Source of the DNA: Deltaproteobacteria bacterium
GTDB taxonomy: Bacteria; Desulfobacterota; SM23-61
Assembly (NCBI GenBank): GCA_016875165.1
Contig: VGSF01000038.1
Span: forward strand, 1 to 40,054
Direction of reading: 5' to 3'
Length of the DNA: 40,054 nucleotides
In this document: positions 16,081 through 23,581 of the stretch, in pieces
Layout: each line of letters begins with the position of its first letter
Numbering within the stretch: the stretch's first letter is position 1
Made by a program: the position numbers and the translations under genes
Notes under the pieces: model-generated
What the model saw: the letters and a program-made list of their open reading frames with translations, nothing else
What the model was told of the DNA's origin: nothing
The model's database searches: none

Positions 16081-16087
16081 AAGGAGG
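16081..16087 (+). promoter_or_regulatory. Ribosome binding site of the first RIT recombinase
   Basis: AAGGAGG lies five bases before ATG 16093, a near-perfect Shine-Dalgarno that fixes the start of the first recombinase gene. Confidence 0.7.
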
Positions 16088-16092
16088 ACGTC

Positions 16093-17340
16093 ATGTTTAA
16101 ACAATTTTTCGATGGCGCAAAGCGGATTCAAGCGCTGCGCGACGGTCCGGGTGGCCCATTACTTGAAAGGTTCGCTGAAGAACTATATCGTGTGGGGTAC
16201 GCCGAAATAACCGCCCGCAGGCACATTCGAGCGGCGGAACATCTCATCTACTGGACAAACCAAGAAGGCATTCCGATTTCGAATCTTACAGAGAAGGTCC
16301 TTGAGGGTTTCGACCGCCACCTGGGTCGATGCCAATGCCCGCGGTATGGCTACACTCATCGGTTAGATTTACTCAATGGTGCACGCTTGTTCCTGAAACA
16401 GCTTCGAGGTGCTGGTGTAATCACCGGTTCCGTTGCTGACCCCACAGGGCAAGATCCACTCCTGCTCACTGCATTCTGCCAGTGGATGCGCCAACACCGC
16501 GGGACCTGTGATCTTACCCTCTACAATTACAGCCTATCGATTCGGGACCTACTGAACCGGTTCGGGGAAGATCCACGCCGATTTGACGCTCCGAGTTTGC
16601 GACAGTTTGTTTTGGGAAAAAGTCAAGGTTGTGGGTGGGCGGCAGCAAAACAATGTACCACGGGGCTTCGTATGTTTCTCCGCTTTCTGATTTCGGAAGG
16701 CAAATGTTCCGATGATCTGATCGCAGCTATCCCCGTGCTGGCTCATTGACGTCTTTCCTCTCTGCCACGGTACCTGCAGCCGGAAGAAGTAGAGCATATC
16801 ATCACCTCCTGTGAATCGGACTCTCCAGTCAGTAAGCGAGATCGTGCGATTCTACTTCTCCTCGCTCGCCTGGGACTGCGCGCGGGCGATATCCTCCGGC
16901 TTCATTTAGGCGATATCGACTGGGAGGAAGCCAGGATCCGCGTATCTGGAAAAGGGCGTCGTCAAGCTTGGCTGCCTTTGACCCAGGAGGTTGGACATGC
17001 GGTTGTGGCCTACCTGCAAGACGGCCGGCCTCGAACCGATACCGATGTCCTGTTTATCCGCGCTCGCGCCCCTTTTCGTGCTTTCGCTTCCCACAGCGCC
17101 ATTTCGGTCATCGTCGCGCGGGCGATGCGCCGGGCGGGAATCAAGTGTCCGAGCCGGGGCGCGGCCCATGTGCTTCGTCACTCTGCAGCGTCTTCCCTTT
17201 TACGGCAAGGGGCATCGCTGCAGGACATCGCGGCCCTCCTTCGGCACCGTTCCATCGAGACGACGCAAGTTTACGCCAAAGTAGACGTGCCTACTCTGCG
17301 GCAGATTGCGCAACCCTGGCCGGAGGTGCGGCCATGTTAG
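16093..17340 (+). pseudogene. Tyrosine recombinase 1 of the RIT trio (RitA-like), in-frame TGA
   Basis: The first frame (16093-16749) gives a complete SAM-like core-binding region, including FAEELYRVGYAEITARRHI. It stops at TGA 16747-16749, where the sequence continues in the same frame as RLSSLPRYLQPEEVEHII; a Trp codon (TGG) is expected at the stop. The downstream half carries the catalytic residues: Arg in LGLRAGDI, His-x-x-Arg in HVLRHSAAS, and the nucleophile Tyr in QVYAKVDV. The full protein would have ~415 residues. Translation could only proceed by readthrough. Its stop TAG overlaps the start of the second recombinase (ATGTTAG). Confidence 0.85.
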
Positions 17341-18242
17341 CTCAAGCTTTGGAGTCCTATCTGAAGGTACGGCGCGCTTGCGGATTCGAACTCAAATCCG
17401 CAGGCAATCTCTTAAGAAGTTTTGCCCTCTTCTCAGGGGCAAGAGGAAAAGGCCACGTTTGCGCCCAGACCGCCATCGAGTGGGCCGGATTGGCACGATC
17501 GGTTCATCAGCGGGCCCGTCGGCTAGGCCACGTGATCAGATTTACCCGGTACATCCGTGCCGAGAATCCATCCCATGAACTACCGCCAGCTATTTTGGGC
17601 AGCGAAAAGCGGCGGCGGCCTACCCCCTACATCTTTTCCCAGGAAAACATTCAGCGTCTCGTGCAAGCGGCATCTCAGTCTGGTTATCGTTCTTTACGTC
17701 GGCAGACTTACAGCACGTTGTTCGCTCTGCTGGCCTGCACGGGACTGCGTGTGTCCGAGGCCATTCGGCTGCGCTTTGATGACATTACTCCAGATGGTCT
17801 GATGATTCGTTCTTCCAAGTTCCGCAAGAGTCGCTTGGTACCCTTGCACGAAACGGCGCGAGCCGGGATAGAACGTTATCTCGAACGCCGCCGTCCTTAT
17901 GCCCCTTTTGATGACCACGTATTTATTTCTTTGCGAAGAAAACCCTTACTTGTTGCTAATGTTGAAACCGCTTTCCAAACTGCGGTCGACAAAATGGGCC
18001 TGCCGCGAGGACCGGGGCTATCAGGCCCCACGCCTCACTCGCTGCGGCACACCTTTGCCGTAAGGGCTTTGGAAGCCTGCCCGGATGGGCGCAATCACAT
18101 CACCAAACATATGTTGGCCCTCTCCACCTATCTGGGTCACAGCAGGGTCTGTGATACCTATTGGTATCTGGAAGCAACGCCGGAGATGATGAGAAACACT
18201 GCAGAATCTTGTGAAAGATTTGTGAGGGGAGGGAGGCCATGA
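17334..18242 (+). CDS. Tyrosine recombinase 2 of the RIT trio (RitB-like)
   Basis: From ATG 17334 the protein has 302 residues. An N-terminal core-binding domain (~1-100) is followed by the catalytic domain with Arg in TGLRVSEAIRLR, His-x-x-Arg in HSLRHTFAVRAL, His in LGHSRVCDT, and the nucleophile Tyr in the YWYLEA segment. Length and motif order are complete, so this member is the only one of the three that looks functional. Starts further upstream (such as 16968) lie inside the first recombinase in another frame and are not credible. It overlaps the first gene by ATGTTAG and the third by ATGA, implying one polycistronic message. Confidence 0.9.
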   Translation: MLAQALESYLKVRRACGFELKSAGNLLRSFALFSGARGKGHVCAQTAIEWAGLARSVHQRARRLGHVIRFTRYIRAENPSHELPPAILGSEKRRRPTPYIFSQENIQRLVQAASQSGYRSLRRQTYSTLFALLACTGLRVSEAIRLRFDDITPDGLMIRSSKFRKSRLVPLHETARAGIERYLERRRPYAPFDDHVFISLRRKPLLVANVETAFQTAVDKMGLPRGPGLSGPTPHSLRHTFAVRALEACPDGRNHITKHMLALSTYLGHSRVCDTYWYLEATPEMMRNTAESCERFVRGGRP

Positions 18243-18508
18243 CTCCGATCGCATCCCACCTTACGGCCTTCCTTCAGCAACACTTGCCGGTCGAACGCGG
18301 TGCCAGCCATAACACCTGCGAATCCTATGCCTACGCTTTCCAGCTCCTCTTGGAATATGCCAGTAATTGCCTCAAGGTGAGCCCGTCGGAATTGCATCTG
18401 GAGGAGCTCGATGCCCCGTTGATTTTAAACTTCTTGAACTATCTGGAAACGACGCGCGGGAATGGACCCCATTTTAGGAACATTCGACTGGCCGCTATCA
18501 AGAGGTAA
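18239..18508 (+). pseudogene. Tyrosine recombinase 3 of the RIT trio (RitC-like), truncated
   Basis: Only 89 residues remain. They form most of a phage-integrase-type N-terminal core-binding domain (ASHNTCESYAYAFQLLLEYA ... ILNFLNYLETTRGNG ... RNIRLAAIK). The frame ends in TAA where the right inverted repeat begins (18502), so the entire catalytic domain has been lost. ATG 18239 overlaps the stop of the second recombinase (ATGA). The abrupt join to the inverted repeat points to an internal deletion of the element rather than a point mutation. Confidence 0.82.
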
Positions 18509-18586
18509 CGCACACCTATGCCTCATCCCTACCCCTGCTCACTTTCAGACCGGCTATTCCTAGTCATTTTCTGACCGGCGGCAATA
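18502..18586 (+). repeat. Right terminal inverted repeat of the RIT element
   Basis: This is the inverted partner of 15639-15723. Its inner end overlaps the last codons of the truncated third recombinase. Its outer end (CCGGCGGCAATA) supplies the last codons and stop of the truncated RAYT frame on the minus strand. Confidence 0.85.
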
Positions 18587-19019
18587 GATGCCCAGTCCAA
18601 GGATAAAGATCCAACTCCCCCATGGTTTTTACCAGCTTAGCCCGTACCGGATTTAAATGGATGTATCTCACAAGGGCCAAAAGGTAATTCTCTTCCTCAC
18701 ATAGGATTGATTTGTAACGGTTTTCAAATAGATGCCCTGTACGCCGATGGCGCCGATTGTAGTATTGGGCGTACCAAGTAAGGAGCTTTCGCATGAGGGC
18801 GGAAATTCCCTGTGGGCCGCTCCGCACCAATAGATGGACGTGCGTTTCCATGAGCGCCCAGGCATAGAGGGAGGAATGCGTTTTTAGGATGTTTTCGCCC
18901 AGGCGGGTAAGAAAACGAGACCGATCCTCATCGTCGTCAAATATTTGTGACCGGTTTATTCCCCGCACCATGATATGGTGAAGGGCGCCGGGAGTATCTA
19001 ACCGGGCTTGTCGTGGCAT
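18564..19019 (-). CDS. REP-associated tyrosine transposase (RAYT), C-terminally truncated
   Basis: This 151-residue protein carries the Y1/HUH transposase features: HHIMVRGINRSQIF near the start, the His-x-His pair in METHVHLLVRSG, the catalytic Tyr region LLTWYAQYYNRRHRRTGHLF, and the family block NRYKSILCEEENYL with YIHLNPVRAKLV. Residues up to YPWTGH match the family. The last six residues are encoded by the RIT inverted repeat, so the helical C-terminal domain is missing. RAYTs process palindromic REP sequences. In this window, palindromic repeats are abundant, but none can be tied to this protein. Confidence 0.88.
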   Translation of the reverse strand: MPRQARLDTPGALHHIMVRGINRSQIFDDDEDRSRFLTRLGENILKTHSSLYAWALMETHVHLLVRSGPQGISALMRKLLTWYAQYYNRRHRRTGHLFENRYKSILCEEENYLLALVRYIHLNPVRAKLVKTMGELDLYPWTGHLLPPVRK

Positions 19020-19028
19020 GGGCTGATT

Positions 19029-19319
19029 TTATAAAAAAGAGGATGATCTTGCCAAGCGCAATGCACTGTAAGAATCAACGTCCCCCATTACCCTTAGCAA
19101 AAGCATTATATTTTCCTCACCCTCAGGGATTTTCAAGTCGGCCTTCTTGCTGAGTCGGTGAAGGAGAATAATCGGATCAAGGGCCTCTCCGCAAAATATA
19201 CAATGCCACCCGAAAAAGATGTTATTCACATCATAAAATTTTTCAAAGATCATTCGCCCGCCACAGCGGAGGCATTTTAAAGCTTCGGTCTTTTTACCCG
19301 AGGTTTTGGTTAGTAACAT
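19029..19319 (-). CDS. Small zinc-ribbon protein, unknown function
   Basis: The product has 96 residues. Two cysteine pairs (CLRCGG at ~17-22 and CIFCGEALDP at ~41-50) separated by ~20 residues form a zinc ribbon with the hydrophobic/aromatic core IFEKFYDVNNIFFGWH between them. The C-terminal half is a predicted helix pair without recognised motif. It may be a small regulatory or scaffold protein. The function is not known. It is transcribed toward the RIT element and lies at the boundary between the accessory block and ordinary chromosome. Confidence 0.65.
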   Translation of the reverse strand: MLLTKTSGKKTEALKCLRCGGRMIFEKFYDVNNIFFGWHCIFCGEALDPIILLHRLSKKADLKIPEGEENIMLLLRVMGDVDSYSALRLARSSSFL

Positions 19320-19543
19320 CAGCTATCCTTTCATTATCAAATTTAACCTGTCTCCCTCCCAGCAATCGCCGCTGGTCAGGGCCATTAATAGACTTAGATT
19401 TTTGGGGTAATTGAATTAAAGAAAAAGAATCAAGGAGTAAATGGGGTGAATCCAGTGTTTTTGAGTGAGAAATCCTGTATTTTGGTAAGAATTATGATTT
19501 TAAATCCCATGCTAATTCTTTGCCTACCCCTTTTTCCAGATTC
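19320..19543. other. AT-rich intergenic region
   Basis: No open frame or strong repeat is visible here. The region separates the zinc-ribbon gene from the tRNA terminator and probably holds the promoter of the zinc-ribbon gene. Confidence 0.5.
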
Positions 19544-19579
19544 AAAAAAAGGTTAGCAAAGAAAAAAGATTGCTAACCC
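19544..19579 (-). terminator. Rho-independent terminator of tRNA-Glu
   Basis: On the minus strand GGTTAGCAA pairs with TTGCTAACC around an AT-rich loop and is followed directly by a run of seven T. It lies ~12 bases downstream of the tRNA 3' end. Confidence 0.85.
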
Positions 19580-19590
19580 CTTATTTCCTT

Positions 19591-19668
19591 TGGCGTCCCC
19601 AAGGGGATTCGAACCCCTGTTACCGGCGTGAAAGGCCGGTGTCCTTGGCCGGGCTAGACGATGGGGAC
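19591..19668 (-). tRNA. tRNA-Glu (anticodon TTC)
   Basis: The minus strand folds as a full cloverleaf. The acceptor arm GTCCCCA pairs with TGGGGAC, followed by G73 and an encoded CCA. The anticodon stem CCGGC/GCCGG carries the loop CTTTCAC with anticodon TTC, and the T arm is AGGGGTTCGAATCCCCT. The whole is 78 bases including CCA. All arms are fully paired, so it should be functional. There is no partner tRNA nearby, and no integrase attachment site is seen at its 3' end. Confidence 0.96.
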
Positions 19669-19753
19669 GCAATAAAGTGGGGTTAAATGTAGGTTTATAG
19701 AATACAATAAAAAATTGTGGATGTAAAGAAAAAAAGCTTGTATAATAGATTCC

Positions 19754-20296
19754 ATGGAAAAAATAAAGAATTTCCTAATCGTCGGGGCCGCTTTTTTCTT
19801 ATTGACCATTATGCCCTGGTGGCTTATGACCGCTGGGGCGGCCTTATACAAATACGTTGATAAGAAGGGAACAGTTCATTTCACAGACCGGTACGAGTCC
19901 ATTCCCAAAGAATACCGGGATCAGGTTAAAACCATTCGAGAAGAACCCAAACCTCAATCCCCGGCACCCCCGGCAGAGGAAAAAGAAAAAAAGAGAGAAG
20001 ATGAACCTGCGGCAAGAGAACGGGTTATAAAAGTCCGGGAAGCCGACCGGAAAGAATTAGAGGCAGTCAGGGATAAGATGGAGGCCGAGGCCAAAAAACT
20101 CAAAGCCTTCGAAGAGAAAGAAAAGCAAATCGAGGAACTCCGGAAAGAAATTGAAGATAAACAGAAGGAGGCGCGGAGCCTGCGGACCAACTGGATGGTC
20201 CACGACCGAAACACCATAATTAGGCTGAACGCGGAAATAGAGGCGCTGAATAAACAAATCAAGTCGATTCAGAACGAACTCGAGGAGGGAAAGTAA
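19754..20296 (+). CDS. DUF4124 domain protein, exported, with coiled coil
   Basis: The product has 180 residues. A signal anchor or signal peptide spans ~8-30 (NFLIVGAAFFLLTIMPWWLM). A DUF4124 domain follows at ~32-58, with the signature YKYVDKKGTVHFTDRYESIP. The remainder is a proline-rich hinge (PKPQSPAPPA) and a long charged coiled coil (~85-180, repeated EKEKQIEELRKEIEDK-like heptads). DUF4124 proteins are periplasmic or envelope-associated and of unknown function. A TATAAT at 19741-19746 lies too close to the start to be its -10 unless the message is nearly leaderless. Confidence 0.85.
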   Translation: MEKIKNFLIVGAAFFLLTIMPWWLMTAGAALYKYVDKKGTVHFTDRYESIPKEYRDQVKTIREEPKPQSPAPPAEEKEKKREDEPAARERVIKVREADRKELEAVRDKMEAEAKKLKAFEEKEKQIEELRKEIEDKQKEARSLRTNWMVHDRNTIIRLNAEIEALNKQIKSIQNELEEGK

Positions 20297-20433
20297 CCTT
20301 TGCAAAGGCAAACATTCCGTTTCTCCCTTTTCCCTAAAAAATTGCCCACTCCCCAAATTGACCTAACTATTCCTATCTTTCCCTTTTTTATATATAATTG
20401 GCCACAGTTTTCCTAAATCCAAAGGAGAGGTGA

Positions 20434-21588
20434 ATGATGGCCGTTCAAATCTTTCTGGAAGAACATGAAATCTTCCGCCGTTCGCTGCGCAGCTTTCTGG
20501 AGAAAGAAGTTAAACCCCATCTCGATGAATGGCGTAAGAATCGCCAGGTTCCAAGGGAAATCTGGAGAAAAATGGGCGAGCAGGGATTCATCGGTTACTG
20601 GCTGGTTGAGAAATACGGCGGGGCAGGGGCGGATTTTGTTTATTCGGTGGTTCTCATAGAAGAGCTGCACCGCTCCGGGGCATGGGGCTTGGGCGCTGCC
20701 GTAGGGGTGCACAACGATATCACCATGCCCTACATTGATATCCTGGGGACCGAAGAACAGAAGATGCGCTGGCTGCCCAAGTGTTGTTCCGGCGAGTTCA
20801 TTTCAGCCATCGGCATGACCGAGCCTGGGGCCGGCTCAGACCTTCAGGCCATCCGCACTGTGGCGGTCCGCGATGGAGACGATTACATCATCAATGGGCA
20901 AAAGACCTTCATTACCAACGGATATTATTGTGACTTGATTGTTCTGGCCGTGAAGACTGACCCCAGGGCTCAGCCCCCATACAAAGGAGTTTCGCTGATC
21001 GTGGTGGAGAACGGAACGCCGGGCTTCATCAAAAGCCGGAAACTGGAAAAAATGGGCCTGCACTCATCGGATACGGCTGAACTCTTCTTTGAGGACTGCC
21101 GGGTTCCTGTAACCAATCTGTTAGGAAGGGAAGGCGATGGCTTTGTGCCCATGATGCGCAACCTGCAGCAGGAAAGACTGGTTTCCTGCCTCGGGGCTGT
21201 TCTCAGCGCCGAGCGCATGCTGGAGATTACAATAGAGTATTGCAAAACAAGAACAGTTTTTGGGAAACCAGTCTCGCGTCATCAGCACAATGCTTTCAAA
21301 CTCGTGGAAATGGCCACGGAGATTGAGATGGCCAAAGATTTCAGCTACCATATGGTTCTGGACCATATGGAAAAAAAGGACATCACTAAGAAAGTTTCCA
21401 TGGCCAAATGGTACAATGCCGAACTGGCCAACCGGGTGGCTTACCAATGTGTCCAGCTCCATGGGGGATATGGCTACATGGATGAGTATGAAATCTGCCG
21501 GGATGCCCTGGACGCGCGAATGGGCTCCATCGCTGCCGGCACTACCGAGGTCATGAAAACGATTATTGCGCGGATGATGGGGTTATAA
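20434..21588 (+). CDS. Acyl-CoA dehydrogenase
   Basis: The product has 384 residues, the usual family length. The N-terminal helical domain (~1-115) leads to the FAD/substrate signature AIGMTEPGAGSDLQAIRT (~128-145) and INGQKTFITNG. The C-terminal domain has RTVFGKPVSRHQ and LHGGYGYMDEYEICRDALDA. Near the C-terminus the sequence is IAAGTTEVMK rather than IYEGT, as in isovaleryl-/long-chain types whose catalytic glutamate sits on another helix. The enzyme introduces a 2,3-double bond in acyl-CoA and passes electrons to ETF. AAAGGAGAGG precedes ATG 20434 (a second ATG follows at once). It appears monocistronic. Confidence 0.95.
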   Translation: MMAVQIFLEEHEIFRRSLRSFLEKEVKPHLDEWRKNRQVPREIWRKMGEQGFIGYWLVEKYGGAGADFVYSVVLIEELHRSGAWGLGAAVGVHNDITMPYIDILGTEEQKMRWLPKCCSGEFISAIGMTEPGAGSDLQAIRTVAVRDGDDYIINGQKTFITNGYYCDLIVLAVKTDPRAQPPYKGVSLIVVENGTPGFIKSRKLEKMGLHSSDTAELFFEDCRVPVTNLLGREGDGFVPMMRNLQQERLVSCLGAVLSAERMLEITIEYCKTRTVFGKPVSRHQHNAFKLVEMATEIEMAKDFSYHMVLDHMEKKDITKKVSMAKWYNAELANRVAYQCVQLHGGYGYMDEYEICRDALDARMGSIAAGTTEVMKTIIARMMGL

Positions 21589-21594
21589 TAAAAA

Positions 21595-21730
21595 CAGGTA
21601 ATAGGCTATAGGTGATAGGCGATAAAGATTGGCGCAAGGCGGTAAAGACAGACGAGGGACGAAAGACGAGAGACGATGGACGAGAGACCAAACGACTATA
21701 CGACTACGCGACTATAAGACTATCGGACTA
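21595..21730. repeat. Short-word repeat region (AGACGAGAGACG, CGACTATACGACTA)
   Basis: The region moves through GATAGGCGATA and AGACGAGGGACGAAAGACG words, then a run of CGACTATACGACTACGCGAC variants. It ends just before a TTGACA (21738-21743) that could be the -35 of the HEAT/HD-GYP operon; a TAGAAT at 21765 is at non-ideal spacing. Confidence 0.6.
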
Positions 21731-21799
21731 TTTTGCATTGACAGATTTTTTTAAAAAAGGAAGATAGAATTAATTTCGTCATGGTCGGAAAGAAAGGTC

Positions 21800-23581
21800 A
21801 TGCCTGCAGAATCGACCGAGGGGAAAAATAAATCCAATCTCCGGGGGGATACGTCATCGATCGAGGGGAAAGATCTCGACGAAGCGATTGCCCGGGCCAG
21901 AGATTTAATAAACACCTTAGTGAAGACCATTAAGGCTTTCCGCTTGTACCCCCCTGAAAACCCTTCCTTGGTGGGCTTTTGCGAACAAGTTTGCCGGAAG
22001 TTCCAAGAGTTCCTGAGCCAATACCATATTTTCGTTCTTCAGGTCGAAGAGAGCACTCTCTCTTTCCAGGGGGTCGCGCTTTATGAAAACCCGGACGTGA
22101 AAACCAGTTTGGCCTTTCATCTTTATAAGGACGGACTCCGGGAACTTCGCTTCATGGAGGGGTTGGAGGACTGGGAGGTGGACGGTCTGATTCATATCCT
22201 GAAGAGTACCGAGACCATCAACCAGACGGAAGACGACGTGGTCACCATGCTTTGGGAGAAGGAATTCCTGCACATAGGCTATCTGGCCACCGAAGCATAT
22301 TTAGATGACACATCGGTCATCATTCCTGCAAATGTGGAGCAGTTCAGGGAAAAAATAAATCCCAATCCTCCGGATCAGACTTTCCTGGCGGACTTCGGCG
22401 AGGAGATGGACGGAACAGGGACCGATTATTATGAGTTATTGAAGAAGGCCGAAGACACACCGCTGGTGGCCGTCAATCGCAGCGTCTATTTTCTCTCTCC
22501 GGAAGAACTGGAAGAGTTGCGCAAAGAGGTGGAACAAGAGACCGCCCCCACCTTTATCTTCAACGTCATCGATATCCTATTTGAAATCTTGGCCCTGGAT
22601 AAATCTCCTCTTTCCTATCAAACCACCATCCATATCCTCCAGAAACTTCTGGACGCCCTGATCATTGTGGGTGAATTTAAAAGGGCCGGTGATCTTTTAA
22701 CGCGGCTGAATATCATCCTGAGTACCTATGAACTGGAGGCTTGGCAGAAAGAGGCCATCGAGAAAATGATCGAAAAGGCCGGGGAAGCCGAAGGGATGGA
22801 AAGAATCGGTAAGATCCTGGAAAAAGCGGGGGAGGTTCCTTTGGAGGGTATCAGCAGGTATCTCTCTCTCCTGAAAGCCAATTCCATTCCGCCGCTCATT
22901 GATGTCCTGGGAGAGACCAGCAACTCCAAGTCCCGGCGTATGATCTGCGAAGTGCTGGTGGAAAGAGGCAAGAATAACCCGGAACTGTTCTTTCCTTTCC
23001 TTGAGGATCCAAGATGGTTCCTCGTTCGGAATATTCTTTACATCCTGGGGCGCATCGGCAAGGGGACAAGCGTGCCCATCTTCCAGAAGGTCCTCCAGCA
23101 CCAGGAGGCGCGGGTGAGAAGAGAAGGGATCCAAGCGCTGGGGATGATCAACGATTCCAGAGTTTTTTCCCTTCTTCGGGAGGCCATTAAGGATGCCGAC
23201 GACCGCAACCGCAGCATGGCCGCCCTCAACCTGGCGCGGGTAGGAAAGAAGGCCAGCCTGCCGGCTCTCTTGGAAGAGGTGCAGTCGAAAGATTTTTACA
23301 AGAGGGATGCGGCGGAAATTAAGGCGTTCTTCGACGCCATCGGGATGGTCGGTTCGAAGGAGGCCATACAGCCTCTGCAGAAGATGCTGGAGCAGAAAGG
23401 CTGGTTTGAGATGGGGAAAAAGGACCAAATCAGACTTGGAGCGGCCAATGCTCTGGCCCTCATTGGAACGCCCGAAGCCAGAGCCATCCTGGAGGTCGGA
23501 AGAAACTCGAAAGATGAATCCATCCGCCGGGCTTGCATGCAGGCGGAGCGCAGACAGACTTCTAAGGAGTTCGCGGTTTGA
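21800..23581 (+). CDS. HEAT-repeat protein paired with an HD-GYP protein
   Basis: The product has 593 residues and no signal peptide or membrane helix. The N-terminal ~30-160 region (KTIKAFRLYPPENPSLVGF ... FRLHKDG-like ... LRELRFMEGLEDWEVDGLIHIL) has the same layout as the N-terminus of the next protein. The C-terminal third (~340-590) is a HEAT-repeat solenoid: GEVPLEGISRYLSLLKAN, VRREGIQALGMINDSRVFSL, RNRSMAALNLARVGKKASLP, IRLGAANALALIGTPEARAI. The stop TGA overlaps the next start (TGATG at 23579-23583), so the two are co-translated. A role as a scaffold or signalling partner of the HD-GYP protein is inferred from this coupling. The start at 21800 lacks a strong Shine-Dalgarno. Confidence 0.82.
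   Translation: MPAESTEGKNKSNLRGDTSSIEGKDLDEAIARARDLINTLVKTIKAFRLYPPENPSLVGFCEQVCRKFQEFLSQYHIFVLQVEESTLSFQGVALYENPDVKTSLAFHLYKDGLRELRFMEGLEDWEVDGLIHILKSTETINQTEDDVVTMLWEKEFLHIGYLATEAYLDDTSVIIPANVEQFREKINPNPPDQTFLADFGEEMDGTGTDYYELLKKAEDTPLVAVNRSVYFLSPEELEELRKEVEQETAPTFIFNVIDILFEILALDKSPLSYQTTIHILQKLLDALIIVGEFKRAGDLLTRLNIILSTYELEAWQKEAIEKMIEKAGEAEGMERIGKILEKAGEVPLEGISRYLSLLKANSIPPLIDVLGETSNSKSRRMICEVLVERGKNNPELFFPFLEDPRWFLVRNILYILGRIGKGTSVPIFQKVLQHQEARVRREGIQALGMINDSRVFSLLREAIKDADDRNRSMAALNLARVGKKASLPALLEEVQSKDFYKRDAAEIKAFFDAIGMVGSKEAIQPLQKMLEQKGWFEMGKKDQIRLGAANALALIGTPEARAILEVGRNSKDESIRRACMQAERRQTSKEFAV

Larger units (their letters stand above)
15639..18586 (+). mobile_element. Recombinase-in-trio (RIT) element with 85-bp inverted repeats, decayed
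   Basis: The ends at 15639-15723 and 18502-18586 are inverted copies of one another with about eight mismatches in 85 bases (shared starts TATTGCCGCCGG, shared inner ends GAGGTAACGC reversed). Between them lie three tandem tyrosine recombinase genes in one orientation with ATGTTAG and ATGA overlaps. This is the known RIT arrangement. The first gene has a nonsense codon and the third is truncated at the right repeat, so the unit is unlikely to move alone. The left side interrupts a kinase gene and the right side interrupts a RAYT gene. No target duplication is evident. Confidence 0.82.

Noticed and set aside
14620..16749. UGA recoding (two in-frame TGA codons inside conserved genes)
   Set aside because: TGA is used as a normal stop in several intact overlapping genes here (23579-23581, 28630-28632, 29625-29627), and the expected residues differ (Arg in one case, Trp in the other). 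Point mutation is simpler.
16968..17333. Long start for the second recombinase
   Set aside because: It would overlap the catalytic domain of the first recombinase in another frame. ATG 17334 gives a normal core-binding domain.
19591..19668. tRNA-Glu as an integration site for a genomic island
   Set aside because: No repeat of the tRNA 3' end and no integrase next to it were found. The RIT recombinases are bounded by their own ends 1 kb away.
20364..20398. Promoter TTGACC with TATAAT upstream of the acyl-CoA dehydrogenase
   Set aside because: The spacing of 29 bases is too long for a sigma-70 promoter. The TATAAT may be used with a weak upstream box, but this cannot be supported.
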